The notes under the pieces were generated by a model that saw nothing but the letters and a program-made list of their open reading frames with translations, had not been told where the DNA came from and did not search any database. The translations under genes and the position numbers were made by a program. From NCBI GenBank assembly GCA_009823505.1, contig VZQC01005558.1, positions 117,566-181,565 on the forward strand: a DNA stretch of 64,000 bases, written 5' to 3'. The DNA comes from Rhizomys pruinosus (Eukaryota > Chordata > Mammalia > Rodentia > Spalacidae). Shown here piece after piece: positions 1 to 11,845 of this stretch (position 1 is the first letter of the stretch; each line of letters begins with the position of its first letter).

Positions 1-614
1 CAGGAGAGCCCGAGAATGAGAGAATGGATTCTGCCTGCCCTGCTCAGTTAGAACCATTTATTTGGCAAACACCAAGTTTCTTCTATGAACTAAGCTTGTG
101 CCCAAAGTGAAATGGCTGTGGGTGATGGCTGTTCAGAGGAACAACTTAGGGCAGACCTGGTGTTCTATATTTGCTTCTCTAGTTCAAAGAATTGTAAAGA
201 CATCCCATGGATACTGAGTCACAAGCTTCTCCTCAGACTCTGCTCTGGCTGTCAGAAACTGTGCTCCAGGGGCCTTCACAGAGCTCTGAGGGACAGCATC
301 TTGACAGAGCTGTAAGTGCTCTGACTACACTCATCACTGTTGGAATTCAGGAGCTATTGCTTCATAGATGGTTTTAAGCCTGACAGCTTTGAATTGCTTG
401 CATTTGGCAGAGAGAAATCTGTGTGGAACTCATGCTTTTAGGGAACAGCTGAAATTCTGAAAGGCCACAGGCCACCTTGCTTTAGAGGCAGCTAGAGAGG
501 GCTGGGTGCAAAGGCAGCCCACATTGCTGCCCTGTAAGCACAGCTGTGAGCCAACCATCCTGAAACTGAAGCCGTGAAGAGGGAAAAGCAGCATAATTAT
601 CCCGAATTTCCAAA
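1..614. other. no recognised feature
   Basis: About 600 bases with no repeat family, splice-bounded exon or conserved coding pattern that I can recognise. The short open frames here have no protein resemblance I can name. Confidence 0.4.
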
Positions 615-1196
615 TGTATTAGTTACTTTCTGATGCTCTGATAAAATACCAAGGCAACTTCCAACAGGAAGTTTATTTGAACTTATAGGTCTAGAGGGAG
701 AGTCTGTAATGGTGGGGGAGGCATGGTGGTAGGCAACCAGAGTGGGAAGCTGAGAGGTTACATCTCCATCCACATGTAGGAAGCAAAGCGTGAACCACAA
801 GTGGATTGAGGCTATAAACTATCAAAGCCAGGGATGAAGAGATGGTTCAGTGGTTAAGAGCACTGGCTGTTCTTTCAGAAGACCTGGGTTCGAATCCCAG
901 CACCCATATGGCCAGCTAACAACCATCCATAACTCCAGTTCTAGGGATCCAACACCCTCCTCTGACATCTGTGGGCATTGCACGACACAGGTGCACTTAC
1001 ATACATTCAGGCAATGCACTCATACACATGAAATAAAAATAGTAAGTAAAATATTTTAAACTCTCAAAGCCTGGTCCAAAGTGAGGCTCTACCATCTAGA
1101 GATTCCATAACGTTCCCAAACAGTGTCACCAACTGGGGATCAAGTGTCCAAATAAGTGAGCTTATGGGGACATTTCTCATTCAAACCACCAACACA
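615..1196 (-). mobile_element. MaLR-type solo LTR, split by a B3 SINE
   Basis: Read on the minus strand this starts near TG, contains the segment matching 'ccaccaactgggga' and 'cttatggggacattt', and ends in the complement of TGTATTAGT. The same block order recurs at 18522-18886 and 59789-60211, so three copies of one LTR family are present. Resemblance to rodent ORR1/MT-like MaLR LTRs is from memory of the family. The copy is old and is interrupted by the SINE at 830-1057. I see no clean target duplication for the LTR itself. Confidence 0.6.
830..1057 (+). mobile_element. B3 SINE (older form, no internal duplication)
   Basis: A tRNA-derived SINE. The A-box-like 'tggttcagtggttaagag' and the B box 'gggttcgaatcccagcac' are clear, and the tail is A-rich with AATAAA. 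It is flanked by a 14 bp target-site duplication, 816-829 and 1058-1071, with one mismatch (aaactMtcaaagcc). It sits inside the LTR at 615-1196 and therefore inserted later. The 'aactccagttctaggg' segment occurs once, unlike in the young copies. Confidence 0.85.
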
Positions 1197-1560
1197 GAGA
1201 TGAGAAGGATGGGGTCAGAGAGCATTCACCTTCCTTCTTGTGCAGAGCTGTGGGAGAGTAGGCCCCAGGAATGAGCCTTGAGAAGACATCTCTGAGTGGG
1301 TTAGGACTGAGCCATGTGCAGAGGTCTTTCTGGGTGGCACAGTCAGTGGCATGAGTCTCACATACAGGGCTGAAGTCACAGTGACAAGCCATCGACATGT
1401 GATTAAGAAGTCTATAACTTCACTGTGATCTGGTCAGACTTGAGCCAACATGACAGACAAGAGGCTCAAGGAAAGAACCTGCCCCCATTTAGATGCTGCT
1501 TTGATTTTACCTGAATTGCCATAAATCCACCCAAGACTTAACAGAGGAGGCTTAAAATAT
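1197..1560. other. no recognised feature
   Basis: Between the LTR and the next SINE I see no repeat family or coding sequence that I can support. Confidence 0.4.
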
Positions 1561-1570
1561 CTCATTATAT

Positions 1571-1742
1571 CGGGGCTGGAAAGATAGCCAGCAGTTAAGA
1601 GCGCCAACCACTCTTGCAGAAGACCCGGGTTCAAACCCCAGCACCCACATGGTGGCCGAGAACCATCTGTAACTCCAATTCCAGGAGAACTCCAGTTCCA
1701 TGCAGACAATACATTCACACACATAAATAATAAATAAAAAAA
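1571..1742 (+). mobile_element. B3 SINE with internal deletion
   Basis: It begins with the canonical 'ggggctgga' head, has the B box 'gggttcaaaccccagcac', and ends in an A-rich tail. A perfect 10 bp target-site duplication (ctcattatat) lies at 1561-1570 and 1743-1752. The 'ctccagttccagg' segment is present twice, the mark of the young subfamily. Sequence between that point and the 'tgcagacaatacattcacac' tail region is deleted. Confidence 0.85.
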
Positions 1743-1885
1743 CTCATTATATTGTTTATATTGATGTCATATTTAAATAATATTCTCATATATAGTGCTC
1801 AACAATATATAATCAAAGTTAATTTTGCATTCTTTGCTTTGTAAATGGAGCTACCAGATAATTTTAAAATTTCATTATGTGTCTT

Positions 1886-2145
1886 TTTTTTTTTTTTTAA
1901 TTTTTTTTTTTATTATTATTTATTTCTGTATGTGTATGAATGAACTGTCTGCATGCAGGTCTGTGCACCCGTGTCGTGCAATGCCGCGGAGGTCAGAAGA
2001 GGGTCTTGGATTCCCCTGGAGCTGGAGCCCTCCTGGAACTGGAGCCTCAGACGGCTCTCGGCCGCCATGTGGATGCTGAGGATCGAACCCGGGTCCTCTG
2101 CAAGAGCGGTCGGCGCTCTTAACCGCTAGGCCATCTCTCCAGCCC
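1886..2145 (-). mobile_element. B3 SINE, young duplicated subfamily
   Basis: Near full length, reading from the poly(T) tail at 1886 to the complement of 'ggggctggagagatgg' at about 2145. The target-site duplication tatgtgtctt is perfect (1876-1885 and 2146-2155). The B box and several CpGs survive, and the segment 2015-2044 holds the tandem 'cctggaactggag' duplication shared with the copies at 15734, 21023 and 40059. The many short open frames across this element are translations of the SINE, not proteins. Confidence 0.9.
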
Positions 2146-2155
2146 TATGTGTCTT

Positions 2156-4407
2156 ACATTATACTTTGACTGGCTTGTTTATTGGCCTCTAACTCAGGGG
2201 CTGTGGTCCAAGCCCTCTGGAAAGCAGGCCTTTCCCCTCTGGCTCCTTCCTCTCCTCCCCTCCTTTCATTCCTGCCTCCTCTTCTTTCCTGACCCATCTT
2301 AGGAAGCCTGTCCCTGGCCTCATCCTGCATTTCTATTTCTATTTCTATTTCTGAAGCCAGTTTTTCCTAACCATCTCACATATTTTATAAATTAGAAAAG
2401 ACAGGCTTGTTCTAGCCTCTGGGAAGAACTGATCACAGACTCATTTATTCACCAAGTTCTAAGAAGAGTGCTGCTCCCTGCTGAGCCCTTTACAAGATAG
2501 GATAGAAAGACATGGAGGGTGAAGGTGCACATTCCAGGGTGAGTGCAGTCATGAATGTTTGGTCAGTTCACTTCTGTGCCTGATGAGGTGAATATGTTTA
2601 GAGGGCTCTGGAACCAAAGGATGAAGAGGAGTCTTGCTTGAGAGGCTGGGCCAGGCACTTCGGAGGAAGTCTCTATTACTCTTGATCATCACATCACACC
2701 ACTCATGGCTGCACAGGCAGGTCTATGACACACTGTGGGCACTTCACACAATTCAGGCACACAGGCAGGTCCATGAAACACTGTGGACACATGACACTTT
2801 AGGAAATAAAAAAAGATGAGCCATGAGAGCCCTGTGTTTTGTGCACTTTGCCCATGGAAGACATTTCTGTCCTCACATGTGGGCTGATTGCAGACCTTTT
2901 AAGAAGCATTTGGTGTTCTGGAATCCCCAACCTTTTACCCCAGTAGGATCATGGTTCCAGAATGTACAGCTGGGGAAGAAAACAACACATTCCTCTTAGG
3001 CAGAAAGAATGCTTTGTTTGTCCTGTGAATTTGTGTCAGAGCAAAGTGCTTGACATGCATCAAGTGTGATGAAATAAGGCCTGAGCATCTCTTTAGTTAG
3101 CACACATAGACAAGAGCCACCTGGCTACTGAGTAGCCACAGAGTGGATCAGAGGGTGAGGACCAGCAGAATTTCCATGGTGTCTCATAGAGAGGCTTCAG
3201 TGGCTTCTCTTGCCTGGTTTGCATGAACAGTCCCAGTAGAGGGAGGCTACCTCACCATAGCTCTAGCCACAGACCTGAAATCCCAGGCAGATATGTCTGA
3301 CCTTGAAGAAACCAGTGGCTTGTTCTCTAATACGAAGTGTAAATTCTAAAGAAGTCCATCCTGAGAACTGACTTAAACATCTGGTACAATGCCTGGTGCC
3401 ACAGAGAGGTTGGTGGGATGCTTCATGGACCATATCATAGCTTTCCAGGAATGTGGACCTCAGCAGACTCCCCCTGTCCCACCAACAGTCCCTGAGGTCT
3501 GGCCCATGGCTCAGTATGATCTCTCTACCCCTTCAGTGAGTTCCTCTCCTGGCACATGGACCTGTTTGTGATTCCTAAGACACAGAATTATTTCTGTCTT
3601 TTCATCTCATGTCATGGACGTCGCAGAGGAGAGGATGCCGAAGGCAGTGACCTTCTGGGGGTGGCTGACCTTTGGTCTTGCCCTTGCCTCCCAGCATGGA
3701 AAACTTCAGGGGCCACTGAAGCCAGGGAATTTCTAGACCTTAAAGAAAGCCTGCCTCCTTTCCTTCTTTCTACCTCTCCTGTGAGGCAGGGTGCTGCATA
3801 CTAAAGTATGATATGCTGAAATATCCTTTTTTTTTCCCTGTCACGAGGTGACCCCCTTCCAGCTCTCTAGATTGATGGTCTGTCTGCTGAAGACATTTCT
3901 TGAAAGCATTAAGGTGCCTCTGGGCAGCATTAATTTTTAAAAATGCCCTTTCCTCCCTGATCGATAGGTCAGCTGGGCCAGAAGGCTTGAGGTATTTATC
4001 TCTTTAGGGGTTTCACAGAGAATACGTCATGCTACCCAGTCAGTCTGAATTCACAGTCTTCATTTAATTCCACAGCACAGGAACTGTTCCAAGCTTCAGG
4101 ATAGTCTGTGCATCTCAGTTTCCATTAGCTTAAGAACTGTAGCTGAAAAGAAAACCTGGTCGCCAGCAGGTGTGTTACATACCTCCTGACAGCTGTACTG
4201 TGATGGCGGTGAGGTCTGCATGTTCCTGGCTGGGGAGAGTTGATCTTCCCTTTTTTGGCTCTGTCTGCTCTTCCTGATGCATTTGTACTGGTGATTCCTG
4301 GATTTTCAATGAGGGAAGATGTTTTAATATTTTCCTTTTTTATATAAATTTCATATAATATATTTTGGTCATCTCCTATCTGTACCTCCACCCAATTTTG
4401 TGTATTG

Positions 4408-4410
<3 letters not shown>
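2156..4410. other. no recognised feature (mostly unique-looking)
   Basis: About 2.2 kb without a repeat that I can name with confidence. There is a short (TTTCTA)-like run near 2330-2352. A possible decayed SINE tail lies at 2700-2815, where 'cacaggcaggt' and 'cactgtgg' each occur twice. No coding region is supported. Confidence 0.4.
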
Positions 4411-4452
<42 letters not shown>

Positions 4453-4516
4453 CATACAAATATATATACACACATACACACATACATACATAAATACCCA
4501 TATATGTGTATATGTA
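4411..4516. repeat. (TA)n microsatellite with CA/CATA flank
   Basis: A run of TA dinucleotides from about 4412 to 4448 grades into CATA and CACA motifs. The open frame on the minus strand across it is low-complexity and not a gene. Confidence 0.95.
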
Positions 4517-6924
4517 AAGACCTATGAGTCAAATTTGTGATCCCAAATGCCTTTCAGTGTGGGTCTATTCACGGAGCCTAGTTAACTTACAAGAGTCACA
4601 CCCTTCAAACAGACTGACTCTCTCTGTCCTAGCAGCCATTGGTTTCCAATAGTTCCTCAGGCAGGGTTGTCTGGAAGACTCCATTTCCCTGTGGTCATCC
4701 ACCTAGTCTGGCTCTTATTGTCTTTCTGCTCCCTCTTCCACAATAATCTGTGAGCCTTGGGAAGCAGAAGTTTGATATGGGTGGTTTAAAACCTTGTGGA
4801 AAACTTTAACCTCCACCACCCATGTTCATAGCAATGTGAAAATGACTATGTGGGCATGAGGGAATAAGAAGCCTGGGCTCTCTTGCTGCCCTTGGTGTCT
4901 CTGGAGTCTGTTGCCTTGCTTAAGTAATCAGCAATCTTTGTTGTATTGGTACTGGATAATCTCATAAACATAGCTACTAAGACAATTAGTGAAATGACAA
5001 AAATGACCCCCCCCCCCAGCTATTCTGTAACGTGTGTAGGTATGCCATGAGCATGCACCAGCATGGGGTAAGTCCAAAGGGATCCGGGACACAAATATTA
5101 TAATACAATCTAATTTTTATTAATTCCCACACAGGTTAATTCTATAATTCTAATTCTGTCCTGTCCTAGCCCATCTCCCCAAAGCTGCTCACCTACTTGG
5201 CATTCTCTTAGCCTCTTGGAAGCTATGAAGGGGGTCCATGCTAGGGAGTTCCAAGAAGCTGATTGACTGGCTGAAGCAGATCTCTCTCAGACTGGAGGCT
5301 GGGGCAGATCAGGCAGGCCCGTCTAGGCAGCAGCAGTGGCCAACAGGGTCAGCATGCACTTCAAGCAAACTGGTATCACAGGAGCAGAATGTCTGGGTGT
5401 TCTCAGCTGAGAGGTTCGCAGTGGCATCTCACAGTGGGTCCCCTGAGGGGTAGTGAGAGCAAAGTCATTCTGCACTTCCCAGTTTAAATAGGCCACAGCT
5501 GGGTGTATGTGGGTGCATTGGGTCTCAGGTGCTAATCTCAGGCTTGCGCCTAGAGTCCCCGCTGCATAGCAGGTGGTTATCTTTCCTGTCTTGGGATATG
5601 CCTTGATCAAGGCAGGGGAACCCAGGACTGGTTATCAGGTCCTTGTGTCCATGCCGCCTTTGGCCACCTAATCAATTGAGTATGGTCAGTCTTTTGGGCT
5701 CTGCTGGACCAGGCCTCTTGCTGAGCTAAGTTTAATATTTGCTAATTTTTTTAAGGTTACAACTTTTCACACATTATGTACTGTTAGTTTAATCTTAACT
5801 ACTTCTAATTCACACAACTTCTACATGCTAACTATGCTCCTAACAAGGAATGACACGTATGCATAGCCAGATTTATGTTTATCACACAGCATCAGCCATC
5901 AAGGTAATAGCTTGTATGTGTATATGCATATGCACATGTGTGACAGGTATGCTATCACAGCACATCTGTGACTCACTGTGCTCACCTGCGAGGCCCTACA
6001 AGCATATAAGACCTTGCAGGTTTATATGTGGTTTGGTTTGTCTTTAGTTGAAAACTGCATAGCAACACAGCAACTGAATATGAAACATTTCCAGGGCCTC
6101 TCACTTTTCTCTCTCCTTTATAGATTATCTGAAAGAATTCTGAATTCCTGCTATTCTCATTGAGCAGGAAGTGACCATGTTGTTCAGCATTTGGAGAGCA
6201 ACACACCCTCAGGGACTGTGGTGTGACCGTCATTTTCCATAAGATCTGCCTGGCCTTAATGCCAGGATTATCCTGCTCAGTGGGTTACTTCTCTTCCTGC
6301 CATACTGCTGGAGTTAAGTACGAAGGCTGAGCTTAAGGGGCTCAGTGATGGGCACCTTTTTCTGTGCTGTGCTCACTTCTGAGCATCCTCCATGGGTTCT
6401 GTTCTTGCCCCTTTCCAGGATGCAGCCCAGCACTGCTGTGACCACCAGCATCTCTCTGGGCTCCAGTTGCAGAGTCCAAAGCAGCTTGCTCACAAGCACC
6501 GTCACCTCATGATGCTGGTTAGGAGTCCACATTCAGTGGCAGCAAGTCCACTTGTGGCCCTGCAGGGAGAGGGTCTCCGTTCAGGCCAGAGAAAAGACAA
6601 AGGTAGACTTAGAGAAGACAGAGACCCTTCCCCCCGTTCCCTGTGGCAATTCACTTCTTGGCAGCACATTCAGTGCCTATGGTTGCTTGGCGTAACCAGA
6701 ATGTGAAGGCTTCTGAAGCTGCAGTCCTAGATGTGTCAAAATACTGCACTTCATGTGTGGCCTGGAACCAGGGGGCCAGAGCTGGAGCCCAGGCTACGAG
6801 GGACACCTGGCATCTCCATGGTGACTGGGCTGGCTGAGAAGCCAGGGCATCATGTGGCACTGTGGTCCAGGGACTTTGCTTGACTGGAGGAGGGTTACAT
6901 TTAATGTCAAGGGTCATATACAGG
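4517..6924. other. no recognised gene; unclassified sequence
   Basis: It includes an 11-base C run at about 5007-5017. The stretch at 5020-5760 has the compositional look of an LTR or other dispersed repeat, but I cannot assign a family or find terminal features. No credible open frame. Confidence 0.35.
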
Positions 6925-7236
6925 TGCTGTCACAGTTTGTGTTTTCATATTATGATGGAACACCTGGCAAAGCACCTTAGGGAAGGAAGGGTTCATTGTG
7001 GCTCGAAGTTGAAGGGTGCAGGCTTTCATGGGGGAAAGGCACAGTCACAGGAGCATGATGCAGCTGGTCACGTTGTGTGTATTCAGGAAACAGAGATGGA
7101 TAATGTTAGAGTTCAGGATGGTCTTCAAATGTCAGTTAACCTAGTCTAGAGAATCCCTCATAGGCATACTGACATTTTATCCCTAGGTGACTCCAAGTCT
7201 TGTCAAACTGGCAGGAAAGAAATGGTAACCATCATA
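6925..7236 (-). mobile_element. MaLR-type solo LTR (second subfamily)
   Basis: On the minus strand it starts near 'tgatggttacc', has the remnant of 'tgtcaacttgaca', continues through 'gttaactgacatttg', and ends near 'gaacacaaactgtgac'. This block order matches rodent MaLR LTRs as I know them. It differs from the LTR family at 615 and 18522. Assignment rests on remembered family structure. Confidence 0.55.
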
Positions 7237-7281
7237 GTGACTCCAGTGAGCCAGGGGTGGAGGCTGACACTTAGGTGAGTT

Positions 7282-7432
7282 TTGTTGTTGTTATTTTAGT
7301 CTTTTTGAGTCAGGATTTCCCTGTAGCCCCAGTTGGCCTGGAACTCATTATGAAGATCAGGCTGGCTTTGAACTCACAGAGATTCTCTGCCTCCCGAATC
7401 CTGGGACTAAAGGTGTGGACTACCACTCCCAG
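7282..7432 (-). mobile_element. B1 SINE
   Basis: 7SL-derived. The minus strand shows the B1 order: 'cctttagtcccaggattcgg', then 'gttcaaagccagcctgatct', then 'gctacagggaaatcctgact'. An approximate target duplication, cttaggtgagtt at about 7270-7281 against cttaagtgattt at about 7434-7445, brackets it. Confidence 0.8.
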
Positions 7433-7514
7433 CTTAAGTGATTTAATAAACACCAAGGGAAATGTTTTGTGTGTATTGAGATGTGGACCAGGATTTGCAT
7501 TTTCTTTCTTTTTT

Positions 7515-7850
7515 GGGGGGGGAAGCCAATTTTTTTTATCGAAGCTTTGTGCATTTCATACAACATTTCTCAATCAAGTCTAGACCCATTTCCCCTTCCT
7601 TGTCCCCTTCCCCACCAGAGCTCATGCATTCTTTTTTTATTTTTTATTTTTTATTTTTTTTCATGCATTTTGTTACACATGTTTTTCATCTTTTTCTCAG
7701 TCTCTTTTAAAATTTTCGATGCAGAAGTTCATCATTTCAATCAGTTCTTTGACCCGGTCTTTTTCGTTGTTGTTGTTCCTTCCAATTTGCATCACTCCAA
7801 AATATGCATATATGCATGCTACACATATATCAAGATTATGACATCATAGG
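7515..7850 (-). mobile_element. L1 3' end (3' UTR)
   Basis: Contains the L1 3' UTR block seen repeatedly in this window: 'gctttgtgcatttcatac', a C-rich stretch, 'gagctcatgcattc', 'tctcagtctc' and 'cagttctttgaccc'. The L1 reads on the minus strand, with its poly(A) side near 7515. It is heavily 5'-truncated. Confidence 0.75.
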
Positions 7851-7869
7851 TTTTTAGCATCTTCAGCTT

Positions 7870-8340
7870 ATGATTTCTTTTTTTAAATTTATTTATTTTT
7901 TCTTTATTAGGCTAAAAAATATCATGCTTTCCTTAAGGAATTGTTTGAAGGCTCCTCCTTGGAAAGCCCAAACAACCATCAGTCCTGCCCTTGTGCTCTA
8001 CACTGGGGTCTTCCCTTCCCATGGTCATCAAATGAGGTCCAGTAAACACCATGTCCTGTCTTGCTATTCCTGTACTGGTCTCCGTGATATAGTCTGGTTA
8101 GTCCATCAATGGCAGTCTATACTCTGAAGAGGCTGAAACCCCAGTAGTCGCTTAGTCCAAAAGTTGGATGTCTCAGCAGTCCCCATCTGGCACTGAAGGT
8201 TTAGAGGATTCTTGGAGAGACGTGAGTCTTCGGTCCATATTGGAAGTTTGAAAATCTGTGTCTTCTCATGTCTCTAAAGGATGGCAAAAACAGTGGCAGC
8301 CACAGGGTAGCTACACTTGCCAGTAAGAATTGAAGACAGG
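7870..8340. other. probable dispersed repeat, unclassified
   Basis: This follows the L1 3' end directly and has the feel of repeat-derived sequence ('gaaaccccagtagt', 'ggatgtctcagcagtcccca'). I cannot name the family or define its termini. Confidence 0.3.
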
Positions 8341-9497
8341 CAAAACAACGGTGCTTTTTTTTTTTTTTTTCCTTTTTACTAAGATTTCAAGTTTTATACC
8401 TGAGGTACAATTTCTCAGGCTTTACTGATTACTTATTTCTGGTTATACTTTCCTTTTGGATGTTTAAGGCCACACAGTTAGCCCTGATTAACCAAGGTTT
8501 TTGTTTTCTCAGGCGGGTTTGCATTTTCAATACAGTTATTCGATGCACTGAACTCCTCTTAATTGCACGCAAAGAAGCAAAAGGCCAAGCTGGATGTGCG
8601 AAGTCACACAGCAATGGTGAGGTGGTGTTAAACCTGTGCACTCTCTAACGGGACCGTCCCTCTTGCTTAGCTTAGCTGCATATTTTTTTCATATTGTAGA
8701 ATATGATACTCCATGGTCTATGGTGACATGGGCTAGCATTGGGTCCACCCATGCTGCCCCTAAGCTCTGAGGTCACAGGGACAATGTTGGGGTGAATGAA
8801 ACAGAGCCCAAGATAACTCAGTTTAATTGTTTGTTGTAGGAAAAAACCCCAAACATCATAGAATTCTGGTCTTCAAAGCTCTTGTGAGCTAATTCCCACA
8901 GACTGAAGATCTGGAGAATTTTCATCAACACATGTTTTTAGAAACTGGCTTCTTCCTTCATCTTATATCAGACCCATTCTGAAAGGGCATGCTTCACCCT
9001 GGGTGGGCATGTTATACTCAAACATGACAGGGTGGATCCCAACTTCCTCCCTCCCCTTCCCTACCTGCTCCTTTCCCCTAAGGGCATGATCATGCAGTTT
9101 TGCTTTATAAAGTCACACTGACTTGAAACTGTCCCGTGTGTGTGTCTTTTAACAGATGTTTCAACAATTTCCTTCAAGGAAATGAAAAGGAACATCTTCA
9201 TTTCCTTCTTGTGGTAGCTGCTTTTTTCAAGTTCTCAAAACCTAGTTTCATTCAGATTTGGCAGAATGTTCTTGATATCTTCTGACTCTCCAAGCAATCC
9301 ACAGAAATGCATCCAATTTTCTTCTTTCCTTCCCTCCTCCCTATTACCATTCACCTCCTTTCCCACTACTAGAAAAGAAGTACAAGTGATTATATACTTA
9401 GCAAAGCTGTCTCCAGATTCAGCTCTAAGTACAGAAACAGAAAGGCATCTGTGCTCTTTGGATATGCAGGCAACAGCATTGGGGTGGTCCCTAAATG
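8341..9497. other. no recognised feature
   Basis: A poly(T) run at about 8356-8371 begins the stretch. Otherwise I see no repeat or gene that I can support in roughly 1.1 kb. Confidence 0.4.
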
Positions 9498-9660
9498 ATT
9501 TCAGGGCTACCTCTTTGGGGCTGTGTGTTAGGGTGGCAATAAAGGCCCATTAGAAGAAGACTCCTGACCTTGAAAATAGACTCTCTGGCCTAGGTGGAGA
9601 CCTAACATTCTAGTTGTGCATGTGAATCACTTGGCCAAGAGGATACACCTCAGGAAGGAG
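9498..9660 (+). repeat. unclassified dispersed repeat, copy 1
   Basis: The stretch containing 'gaaaatagactctctggcct' and 'acacctcaggaagg' aligns by eye with 32935-33125 ('gaaaatagaatccctggcct', 'tcacctctaggaagg'). Two diverged copies in the window show it is a dispersed repeat, possibly an LTR or ERV fragment. Confidence 0.45.
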
Positions 9661-9661
9661 A

Positions 9662-10732
9662 GAGCTATGTTTTCTTCTAACAGTTTCAGAGTTTCAGATT
9701 TCACATTGAGGTACGTGATTCATTTGGAGTTGAGTTTTGTGCAGGATGATGCATATGAGTCTAATTTCATTCTTTTACACATAAAGATCCAGTTTCCCTG
9801 GTACCATTTATGGAAGATGCTGTCATTCCTCTCATGTGTCTTCTTTGCACCTTTGTCATATATTACGTGGCTGAAATTTTGTCCATTCATATTTGGGTCA
9901 CTGTTTTCTTCTAGTGATCTAGATGTCTGTTTTTGTGCTACCAATGTTCTGCTTCTTATGACTGTGGCTCTGTGATAAAGCTCTTTTTGCTCACAATTGC
10001 GTTGGGTATTGTGGTTCTTTTCTGGTTCTGTATGAATTTTAGGTTTTTTTTTCTCTAGTTCTTTGAAAATGTCATGGGGATTTTGATTGGGATTGCATTG
10101 GATCTATAAATTGATTTGGTAGGACATCCATTTTCACAATATTAATTGTAAAAAATCTGTGAGCACAGGAGGTCTTTCCATCTTGTGGTGTCTTCCTCAG
10201 TCTCTTTCTTAAAAGATTTAAAGATTTCATTGTAGAGATTTTAATGTCTTTGCTTAGATTTAATTTCTGGATATTTTAATATTTGAAGCTGTTGTTAATG
10301 ACAGTGCTTCAATGATCTCTTTTTTTGATTGCCTAATTATTGTTATACAGAAATGTTAGTGATTTCTGTAAATTGATCTTATATCCTGCCACTTTGCTGA
10401 AAGTGTTATTTCTAGAAGCTTTCTGGTGGAATTTTCAGTATTCTTATAATATTGTATCATCTGTAAATAGGGATAATTTGGCTTCTTCTTTTCTAATTAA
10501 CACCCCTTTAATTTATTTCTCTCACTTCTCTAGCTAGAAGGCTAGATGATAGTGGACAGCCTTATCTGATTCCTGATTTTAAGGGCTATGCTTCAAGTTT
10601 TTCTCCATTTAGAATGATGTTAGCCATGGGTTTGTTGTATATAGCTTTAATTATGTTGAGGTATGTTCCTTCCAGTCTAATTCCCTCCAGGACTTTTATC
10701 ATATAGGCATGTTGGACTTTGTCCCTCAGATA
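9662..10732 (-). mobile_element. L1 ORF2 fragment, 3' segment of an inverted L1
   Basis: Minus-strand translation matches the reverse-transcriptase and downstream part of L1 ORF2. It can be compared in order with the longer L1 at 24591-28626, starting at the region equivalent to 'MLKVLEGI'. It is broken by many stops and indels, and the L1 3' end is missing. At 10732 the sequence flips to the plus strand (next entry), the classic twin-priming arrangement. Confidence 0.85.
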
Positions 10733-11183
10733 GGTCAACTGGACAAAAATAAACAGAGAGACATCAGAACAGAACAATATAATATACCAAATGGACCTCA
10801 CAGATATCTAAAGAATATTCCACCCAAATACCAGAGAATATATTTTCTTCTCAGCACTCCATGGAACGTTCTCCAAAATTGACCACATACCGAGATACAA
10901 AAGAAATCTCAACAAATACAAAAGGATCGAAATTATTCCATGCATTCTATCAGACCACAATGCGATAAAGCTCAATATCAACACCAGGATAAGCCTTACT
11001 AACTACAAGAATACATGGAGACTAACCAACACAATCCTAAATGATGAGTGGGTCAAGGAAGAAATAAAGAATGAAATAAAAGCATTCATGGAACTGAACA
11101 AAAAACACAACACAACACAACAAAACCTGTGGGATACCTTAAAAGCAGTCCGAACAGGGAAATTTATAGCCCTAATCACAAGT
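10733..11183 (+). mobile_element. L1 ORF2 5' segment, inverted relative to its neighbour
   Basis: Plus-strand translation gives the L1 endonuclease C-terminal region and linker: '[18 protein letters not shown]', '[13 protein letters not shown]', '[10 protein letters not shown]'. It abuts the minus-strand ORF2 segment at 9662-10732, with a gap in L1 coordinates between the two parts. This fits one L1 insertion with a 5' inversion and internal deletion. Confidence 0.85.
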
Positions 11184-11196
11184 AGGGCTGTGAATA

Positions 11197-11500
11197 TGGA
11201 AACTGTGGCTGGGTGGACTGGTTCTAGCTAGCTCCTCAGGCTAGAATGGAGTAGAGCTTTCCAGGCCTAGTTTGGAGCTCTCCTGCAGAACATTTCTGGC
11301 CTTGTCTTGTAGTCAAGAAGATAGGGGTGGAGTGCACAGGTTCTGAGTAGCTTACCATGCTAGTTGAGAGCTCTCTAGCAGAGTGTTCCTAGCTTAGTCC
11401 TAGAGCAGGAATATGGAGAGATAATGGGCAGTTTCTGACTAACTCAGCCGGGCAAATGGGAGCCCAGGAGCAGTGTTCCCAGCCTAGTCCTGCAGCCCCT
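11197..11500. repeat. three imperfect tandem units, ~92-118 bp
   Basis: Units begin near 11197, 11315 and 11407. Each carries a version of 'gagctctc.gcagagtgttcc.agcctagtcctgcag'. The period of the last two is about 92 bp. The block lies just outside the inverted L1 segment and could be L1 5' UTR monomer-like sequence or an independent minisatellite. Confidence 0.5.
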
Positions 11501-11559
11501 GATAGTTCTTAGTGAAGATTTATAGTTGATTCAAAGAGAGTATTTATTTCCCCAGAAGA

Positions 11560-11845
11560 CTAACTTGAGCTCTGGGCAGCACCTGCTCCTTAGAGAAGTA
11601 GTGTCCACCACCATGATTCCCTTGTGGCATAGTGGGGCCACCAGGGCAAGATCCAAGCCATCAAATACTCTCTAAACAAAACATCCCCTTACCTGCTGTG
11701 CTATCTATCTCTCCAGCCCCCTAACAGAGAGTTCTTCATCTTTGCCTGAGGTAGTCTAAACCAATGAATAACTAAAATAATGAAAAAGGCTCCTAACTGA
11801 TGTGTGGAGTCAGTAGAGGCAGTTGTCCCTTCTGTTTTCTAAAGA
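11560..11845. other. no recognised feature
   Basis: A short spacer with no assigned repeat. 'ctatctctccagccccctaa' at about 11706 may be a SINE head remnant on the minus strand. Confidence 0.35.

Noticed and set aside
880..900. tRNA gene from the B-box sequence
   Set aside because: The A/B boxes belong to a B3 SINE with target duplications. No complete tRNA fold or acceptor stem follows.
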